From positions 251,001-315,000 of the forward strand of contig JASANG010000273.1 of assembly GCA_030248215.1 (NCBI GenBank): a stretch of DNA of 64,000 nt. Reading direction: 5' to 3'. The stretch comes from Enoplolaimus lenunculus. Its lineage: Eukaryota; Nematoda; Enoplea; Enoplida; Thoracostomopsidae. Of this stretch, positions 57,825 through 64,000 are shown piece by piece. Each line of letters starts with the position of its first letter. Within the stretch, counting starts at the first letter, position 1. Both the position numbers and the translations under genes were made by a program. The notes beneath the pieces are model-generated. The model did no database searches and was not told where the DNA came from. It worked only from the letters and a program-made list of their open reading frames with translations.

Positions 57825-60800
57825 ATGACAGTACAACAAGAACAAGAACCACAGCAACAGCTGCAACAACAGCAAGAACAGCAACAGCAGCAGCAAGAAC
57901 AACAAGAACAACAACAACAACCGGAACAACAATTGGACCAGCAACAGCAACAGCGACCACTACCGTCACAACAACAACCACAACAATTACAACAGCAACA
58001 ACCACAAGAATTACAACACCAACAGCAACAACTTAAGCAGCAGCAACAATTACATCATCAACAACAACAACAATTACAACAACAACATCAACAACAACAG
58101 CAACAACAACATCAACAACAGCAGCAACAACAACAACAATTACCACCACCACCACAACAACAACAACAATCACAACAGCCGCAACAACAACAACAACAAT
58201 TACAACAACAATCGCATCTGCCGCAACAACAATCACAACAGCCAAAACAACCACAGCAATCACAACAGCAACAACAGTTGACATCAACTGCGCCGTATAC
58301 ACAACCGGTAGTTGCAAGGCCAATTTCACCATATCAATTAAAACGTATTCGGATTCCGACAAGCGCAGGACCGAGCCCAGATGTTATTGTGTAAGTTTAG
58401 TGGATATGCGAATAATTTGTCATACGCATGCTGATATGTATCTATGTTTGTATTGGGTTAAAATTCGAGCGTGCCTTACTGTAAAATTAAAATAAGTACA
58501 CATATATGTATATATAAGAATGTTCTTTGGTTCTTTTATGCTGAGGTTTTCCTACTGGAGAAGAGGACCTCACATCCGAGCTTCCTTACTCCAATCTCGT
58601 GCCACGTTGAGTCCCCCGCTTCGCTCATCCTAGCAACAACACAAACAATTTACAAATTGCAGAACGTCGGGTTTAAAGGTCCTCTTTAATTGTGGGTCTG
58701 TACAACGTACTGAAATCGAATTGTTTCAATAAAACTGTGATAGAAGTTTATATTAGCAGCTGTACGCCCTTTTGTTACGTCGAGCTCTGTACATTTGTTT
58801 TTGAAAAGTTCATGGTTGAATCCATTGCTAATTTGCCGAACCCGAATGCGGACCTTACATTTGTAAATTTTCTTATATATCGATAATTTGTTTCAGAATA
58901 CCACTTTTTGCAAACAGCAATTATTTCCTGTCCTATATAGTTCCGTTCTGAGATTTGTGACCCGAAACATAAAAGATACGTATTATTTATAAATATATAA
59001 TATGTATATATATTATATGTTTGAAATGGAACTAAAAAGAATGTTTCTGTAGTGTGTAAATACAGTAATTCCCGTAATATGCCTGCCTATTTAAATTCAG
59101 CGTTATAGTTTCGAATACGCAGTAGTTGCTGGAAATATTGAGGGTCCCTTGCTACATTAGTTGAACTCGAACAGCGCCATCATGTTTTTGTTATCATTTT
59201 ACCTATGCTGTAACTGTAACTCCGCGAATTATTCGCAAAATTCCATCAAAACAACAAACTTTTGTTTATACGTAACTTTTTAAAAATTGAAATTTACCGG
59301 TCCAGAAGAACAGCAATTGCGCAAATTCATTTACGTATATATATACGTACGGGGGACAGCGGAATATATGCTCCCCACAAAGTTCTGCAGAAGCCGGAAA
59401 ATAAACGCCTTCAACAGACGTTATAATCATGGTCCATATCGTAGTTCCAGTTTGTTTGTAGCAGAGTTTGTTTTTGTAAGCTTTGTTGCTAATATACAAC
59501 AGTTACAGACCAGGGCTGAACAATCAATTATTAAAAATGTTTCAAATAATTTTTGAGTTGGCTCGAAACGTAAATGAAATGCATTCGTGGATGGCGTCAG
59601 GACGATTTTTTTAATACTGGGTAATAAAGTGTTCAAACTAAGTTATGGGTGGGTTGCACTTTGGGCGATCCAATAAATTGTTTAAAAATAGCTTTAGCCT
59701 AAGCCTAATTACAATTTTTTGAAATGGTTAGTTGAACTGAATATGGAGCAATTTGAATGCAAGAAAAACATACATACTCAAGTATGGACTCCAGTGTTCA
59801 AGTTATGCTTATATATCTATTAGAGGTCTCCCTAAGCAGCGTTTAGAAAAAAGAACGGTTAAAAAGATACACGCTAATTTGCATATTACCTGTCCTAATT
59901 TTACCATTTGAATTAGGGATGTGCCGATACCAAAATTTTTGCCGATGCCGAACCGATGCCGATGCCGATTCCAACTTTAGTACACCATGCTTAATTAACA
60001 GATAGGATGCTACATTACATCATTATATGTAGACTTAAGAAACCCTAACCATAATAAACGATTATAATTTTAGACGAACGGTTCATTTCAATTAATTTTT
60101 TCAACACAGACGCAAGAAAGATATGAGTTTTCCTGACCGGACACATTGATTTGCGCCCAGAAATGAACTTGATAGCATTCAAACTGACTGTGATGTGCAA
60201 AAAGTATCGGCAAAGAATCGGCAATTTTTATGCGGTGCCGATGCCGATACTCACGAAAAAACTGCCGATTATTGCCGATGCCGATTAATCGGCACATCCC
60301 TAATTTGAATGCGTTCTATTTTTATGTCGGTGTATACCACTATGTTCAACAGGGCATTGTTTTATTGAGCGAAACGAAACTCCGAGCGAAGCTCGGAGTT
60401 TTGCGAATCGTTTTATGTTTTGTACTTGGGGGTCGAAAGGTGGATGTCCGTCCGTCCGTCTGTCCGTCCGAAAAGAATCTCAGGAACGGCTGAACCGATT
60501 TTGATAAACTTTTTTTGTTTGAAAGCCAATGATCCTGGGGTGTTAACCTCGCATTAGGGTTTGAAAATTTTGAGCCGTTTATTAGCTACAAGCTAATTTG
60601 CATAATTAATTAAGCCTAAACTAGGACATTCCACAATATTTCACTAATTATTACAGTTAGAAGCCATCTAATTTTAGCATTAAAGGGTTTTTGGGTGCGA
60701 GGAATCCGCGTACACTGTTTACAAATCTCCAAAATGGATAATTGAGCAGTTAGCTAATAGATAATTTGCATATTAGCATAGTTTGCCTAAATTAGGACTT

Positions 60801-61826
60801 TTTACAATGTTTCATTAAGTTAAAAGCAATATAATTTCAGCACTAAAGGGTTTTTAGGTGCGAGGAATTTGAATAAATTGTTTACAAACCTCCATAACCG
60901 ATAATGGAATAGTTAGCTGATAGCTAATTTGCATATTAGCTTAAGTGACCAGGCAAAATTAGGACTTTTAAAATTATTTCAAAAATTATTAAGGTTAAAA
61001 GCAATATAATTTCAGCACTAAAGGGTTTTTAGGTGCGAGGAATCTGAATAAATTGTTTACAAACGTCTAAAACCAATAATTGATTAGTTAGCTAATAGAT
61101 AATTTGCATATTAGCATAGTTTATAAGCGTAAATCAGGACTTTTTACAATATTTCACTAATTATTTAGGTTAAAAGCAATATAATTTCAGCACTAAAGGG
61201 TTTTTAGGTGCAAGGAATTTGAATATTTCACTAATTATTACAGTTAGAAGCCATCTAATTTTAGCATTAAAGGGTTTTTGGGTGCGAGGAATCCGCGTAG
61301 ACTGTTTACAAACCTCCAAAACCGATAATTGAATAGTTAGCTAATCGCTAATTTGCATATTAGCTTAATTGACCAGGCAAAATTAGGACTTTTTGAATTA
61401 TTCCAATAATTATTAGGGTGGCTGAAAGGTTTTTGCGTGCGAGGAATCTGAGGAAATTGCTTACAAACCTCCAAAACCGATAAATGAATAGTTAGCTAAT
61501 AACTAATTTGCATATTACCTTAATTGCTTACGTGTGTTCGAGCTTCGCTCAATAAATGTAGTCCCACTACGACTGGTATATATTGTTTTAGTTTAGTTTG
61601 GATAGTATATATTGTTTTGTATTGTTTTAGTTTGGATCGTGACGTAATGAAATTCGGTCGAAATCCAGATCAAGTACATGTGACTCTGAATTCTGCATAC
61701 TATACCAACATGATATCACGTGACCATGCCGAAGTGAGACGCCAACGTTCGACTGATGATCCAACGCGAATTGATTACTATCTTGCTGATAATTCGTTGA
61801 ATGGAACGTATATCAATGAAAAAAGG
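57825..61826 (+). CDS. Polyglutamine + FHA-domain protein, first two coding exons (3'-partial)
   Basis: FHA domains bind phosphothreonine peptides and are common in nuclear checkpoint, ubiquitin-ligase and chromatin proteins. Exon 1 is 57825-58390 (ATG, ends in phase 2 at a GTAAGT donor). Exon 2 is 61631-61826 (acceptor GTTTTAG, donor GTACGT). The join makes a valine codon and an uninterrupted frame of 254 residues. Residues 4 to about 150 are almost pure glutamine with a few Pro, Leu and His, encoded by mixed CAA/CAG. Then comes a conserved-looking linker (RPISPYQLKRIRIP) and the FHA core: KFGRNPDQ (G198-R199), MISRDHAEV (S218, H221), and DNSLNGTYINEKR (N246-G247). These are the conserved FHA residues; the first half recalls RNF8, CHFR and TCF19 but I cannot choose among them. 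The FHA C-terminal strands must lie in further exons, not found with confidence before the window end. The 3.2-kb intron holds a hAT MITE and a 1.2-kb repeat element. Confidence 0.75.
58391..59913. other. First part of the FHA gene intron, nothing recognised
   Basis: Short frames only. A GGTCCTCTTTAATTG / GAGAAGAGGACCTC pair (58560-58690) forms a loose inverted repeat. No exon with matching phase was found. Confidence 0.35.
59914..60302. mobile_element. hAT-like MITE, GCCGAT family, 8-bp TSD ATTTGAAT, in the FHA gene intron
   Basis: This 389-bp insertion has inverted ends TAGGGATGTGCCGAT / ATCGGCACATCCCTA and exact duplications ATTTGAAT at 59906-59913 and 60303-60310. GCCGATGCCGAT words are iterated inside both ends. 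Confidence 0.92.
60361..61556. mobile_element. 1.2-kb element with inverted ends TTTATTGAGCGAA and reiterated internal modules
   Basis: The left end TTTATTGAGCGAA (60361) is mirrored by TTCGCTCAATAAA (61544-61556). Just inside the left end are GAGCGAAGCTCGG, a GTCCGTCCGTCC stretch and GGAACGGCTGAACCGATTTT. The rest is a block of about six degenerate modules of roughly 75-175 bp, each with AAAGGGTTTTTRGGTGCGAG, ACAAACCTCCAAAACCGATA and GCTAATTTGCATATTAGC. No ORF. It lies in the FHA gene intron, ending 74 bp before exon 2. Confidence 0.7.
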
Positions 61827-61876
61827 GTACGTTGAAAGGAACGCTGTAAGCTCTTGTAAACGTTCCTCTCATATTT

Positions 61877-62520
61877 AGGGTTGGCTATACTTGACGTCCG
61901 GCGCCGGCCGTCACCGTGCGTCATCCGTACGGCGCCGGCCGTCACCGTGCGTCATCCGTACGGCGCCGGCCGTCACCGTCCGGCGCCGGCCGTCACCGTG
62001 CGTCATCCGTACGGCGCCGGCCGTCACCGTGCGTCATCCGTACGGCGCCGGCCGTCACCGTGCGTCATCCGTACGGCGCCGGCCGTCACCGTGCGTCATC
62101 CGTACGGCGCCGTCCGTCACCGTGCGTCATCCGTACGGCGCCGTCCGTCACCGTGCGTCATCCGTACGGCGCCGTCCGTCACCGTGCGTCATCCGTACGG
62201 CGCCGTCCGTCACCGTGCGTCATCAGTACGGCGCCGTCCGTCACCGTGCGTCATCCGTACGGCGCCGTCCGTCACCGTGCGTCATCCGTACGGCGCCGTG
62301 CGTCATCCGTACGGCGCCGTCCGTCACCGTGCGTCATCCTTACAGCGCCGTCCGTCACCCGTCCGTCTCGTCCGTCACCCGTCCATCATCGTCCGTCACC
62401 CGTACGGCGCCCTCCGTCACCATACGTTATCGTGCTGCGTACGATACCGCTCGGTGACGGACGGCGCTGGACGCTACTGTTCGGATAAAGGACGGCGCCG
62501 CACGTCAAAAAAGTAGCGCA
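61877..62520. mobile_element. MITE-like unit expanded by a 31-bp GC-rich satellite, in the intron after FHA exon 2
   Basis: Outer inverted ends: AGGGTTGGCTATACTTGACG on the left and CGTCAAAAAAGTAGCGCAAC followed by CCT on the right. Between them, about 61900-62345, a 31-bp unit (CCGTACGGCGCC.. ..CACCGTGCGTCAT) is repeated about 14 times. Units before about 62100 read GCCGGCCGTC and units after it GCCGTCCGTC. The GC content and CpG density stand out sharply from the AT-rich surroundings. The array is open in three frames on the + strand only because it lacks stop words; it is not a gene. Confidence 0.75.
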
Positions 62521-62540
62521 ACCCTTAATCTTTAGGTTTA

Positions 62541-62770
62541 GGTAAAGGCTTAGGGTTGCGTGATACTTGACATCCGGTGCCGTTCGTCACCGTGCGTCAT
62601 TCGCCCTGCGCCGTCTGTCTCTGTTCGTTACCTGTACGGCGCCATTCGTCACCGTGCGTTACAAGTACGGCGCCGTTCGTCACCGTACGCCAGCAGATGT
62701 GCGTAACCGTATGTGAGTTATTTGCGTACGATACCGCACGGTGACTGACGGCGCTGTGTCGACTCACATT
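62541..62770. repeat. Second, unexpanded copy of the CCGTACGG-type repeat
   Basis: It begins AGGGTTGCGTGATACTTGAC and runs through GTACGGCGCCRTTCGTCACC words to GATACCGCACGGTGACTGAC. It is related to the array at 61877-62520 but without exact tandem units. Two more relatives lie at about 1985-2150 and 56266-56335. Confidence 0.55.
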
Positions 62771-62779
62771 TATACATAA

Positions 62780-63200
62780 ATTTACAATCATGGATTCGGT
62801 TTCGCATTTGGCAAAAATTGAAGGTTCGGAATCGGATTCGGTTTTGACCAACAATGCTCGAAAATAACAGTATGTGTTTAAGATTTGTCCTGGAACAGCA
62901 ATGGTTTCGGAATCGGTCAAATCGTGGTCCAATACAGTAATTGGCCTGAACAGTAGCTGGCGAACGACATTGTATGTACTATGTACTTGGTTGCACCCGG
63001 AGTTGCAAATTACCGGAACGCCAAAAAATTCACTCAAATCTTCTTTGCAATATAACTGGTGAGATAACCATAGTTGAAGATAGGTATTCACTTTATCTGT
63101 TGTATTCTAGATTTTGATAATCCACGGAAGCGAAATCTACCATCGATGGTTTCTTTTCGGCGAATGTCAAGGTTTATATACTATACTAATGCAATCTATT
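62780..63200. repeat. GGATTCGG-motif and CCGGAA-family remnants
   Basis: About 62790-62950 holds GGATTCGGTTTCG, GGAATCGGATTCGG and GGTTTCGGAATCGG words. At 62990 GGTTGCACCCGGAGTTGC leads into a partial CCGGAA-family copy (GATAGGTATTCACT at 63080, then TAGATTTTGATAATCCACGG), parallel to 39480-39720 and 48510-48912. No exon could be shown. Confidence 0.45.
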
Positions 63201-63319
63201 TTTTTCGTGTTTTTAGTACAATATCTTAATTTCCACCGACCAAAATTTATTGACGCAACTTTTGGCCCATGTTAACCTCGCTGCAGTCCCAAAATCCCAC
63301 CATCCCATCATAAGAATTT

Positions 63320-63715
63320 CAGGTTTGGCGAATGTGGGATTTTGGGGTTTTGGGATTTCGGGATATGGTCGAAGGTGGGATTTTGGGATATGGTCGAACT
63401 TGGAATTTTGGGATTTTGGGATTTCGGGATATGGTCGAAGGTGAGATTTTGGGATTTCAGGATAATTTCGATGGTGGGATTTTGGGATTTCGGGATATGG
63501 TCGAAGGTGGGATTTTGGGATTTCGGGATATGGTCGAAAGTAGGATTTTGGGAATTCGGGATATGGTCGAATAAGGTGGTATTTCGGGGTTTTTGAATGA
63601 GGTCGAACGTGATATTTAGGGATTTCGGGATATGAGCGACGGTGGGATTTTGGGATTTTGTAATTTCGTGATATGGTCGAAGGTTGGATTTTGGGATTTC
63701 GGGATATAGTCGAAG
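63320..63715. repeat. 33-bp minisatellite, GGGATTTTGGGATTTCGGGA + TATGGTCGAAGGT
   Basis: About ten imperfect units with GGGATATGGTCGAAGG as the most constant part; some units are shortened. The frame stays open on both strands because the unit length is a multiple of three and lacks stops, so the long ORFs there are not evidence for a gene. Confidence 0.8.
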
Positions 63716-64000
63716 GTGAAATGCTTCTAAACCTAAGCCTAAACCTACGCCGAGACCTAAGCCCAAGGCTAATCCTAAGCCTAAGCTTAAGTCAAAGCCC
63801 AAGGCTAAGCATAAGCCTAAGCTTAAGCCTGACCCTAAGATTTAGCCCAATGGTCATTTAAGATCTAATCTATGTTTAAACCAAAGCCACCTCTTAAAGC
63901 CTAAGCCTAGTCTTAAGCCTAATATTAAGCCCAAAGGTCATTTTAAGATTTAATTTAAGTTTAAACCAAAGCCTATTCTTTAATGCCTCGGCCAGAGGAG
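63716..64000. repeat. Degenerate (GCCTAA)n / TTAGGC-type tract at the window end
   Basis: CTAAGCCTAAGCCTAA words with many variants (CCCAAGGCTAA, CCTACGCCGAGACC) continue to the last base. They resemble the tract at 2475-2995. Confidence 0.7.

Noticed and set aside
58033-58362. Reverse ORF of valine/alanine-rich protein
   Set aside because: Antisense shadow of the polyglutamine exon.
61881-62516. Three overlapping ORFs of about 190-210 codons, Arg/Pro/Ser-rich
   Set aside because: All three frames of a 31-bp satellite are open; translated repeats simply rotate through the same peptides.
63217-63320. Third exon of the FHA gene after the TTTTTAG acceptor
   Set aside because: The phase fits and a GT follows, but the peptide lacks the expected end of the FHA domain.
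63308-63802. Reverse ORF of 164 codons and forward ORFs of about 80
   Set aside because: Product of the 33-bp GGGATTTTGGGATTTCGGG minisatellite.

Overview
The window reads as nuclear DNA of an invertebrate animal. It is AT-rich, genes are split into many short exons with canonical GT..AG introns, and the proteins are animal orthologues (COMMD3, NDUFB6, PYROXD1, a family-31 galactosyltransferase). There is no bacterial operon, CRISPR array or intact virus. The phylum cannot be fixed from this sequence alone. TTAGGC-type repeats recall nematode telomeres, but here they belong to a dispersed transposon family and say nothing certain about lineage.

Layout. From 1 to about 24.6 kb no gene could be recognised. 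This part is packed with short non-autonomous DNA transposons (MITEs), minisatellites, tRNA-derived SINEs and tandem duplications. From 24.7 kb onward there are five genes, all on the + strand: COMMD3 (24679-27135, 8 exons, 182 aa), NDUFB6-like (31522-34569, 5 exons, 212 aa), PYROXD1 (37166-55771, 14 exons, 508 aa), a GT31 beta-1,3-glycosyltransferase (40289-42881, 4 exons, 456 aa) lying entirely inside PYROXD1 intron 3 on the same strand, and the first two exons of a polyglutamine + FHA-domain protein (57825 onward; the rest was not found, or lies past the window end). I built the exon models by hand from splice sites, phase and remembered family sequence; every junction listed keeps the frame. 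The genes are not obviously one pathway: a COMMD/Commander trafficking subunit, a mitochondrial complex I subunit, an FAD/NAD(P) oxidoreductase, a Golgi-type glycosyltransferase and a probable nuclear phospho-peptide reader.

Mobile DNA. The most striking content is the MITE population. Seven short insertions have clear 8-bp target-site duplications (hAT-like), and nearly every one carries its own different short iterated motif (GGGACAGWT, CGGAAAAA, TTAGGC, GAGACC, CCGGAA or GCCGAT). A TA-flanked family (3 copies) includes one copy carrying two other MITEs and one copy whose empty target site is preserved elsewhere in the window. A 4.3-kb long palindromic element sits in PYROXD1 intron 7, and its second arm preserves the empty site of a hAT MITE inserted in the first arm. 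A 31-bp GC-rich satellite follows the FHA exon. A decayed LINE reverse-transcriptase fragment is also present.

Limits: no alignment or search was run. Family names rest on recognised motifs and remembered family sequences; UTRs, promoters and poly(A) sites were not determined.
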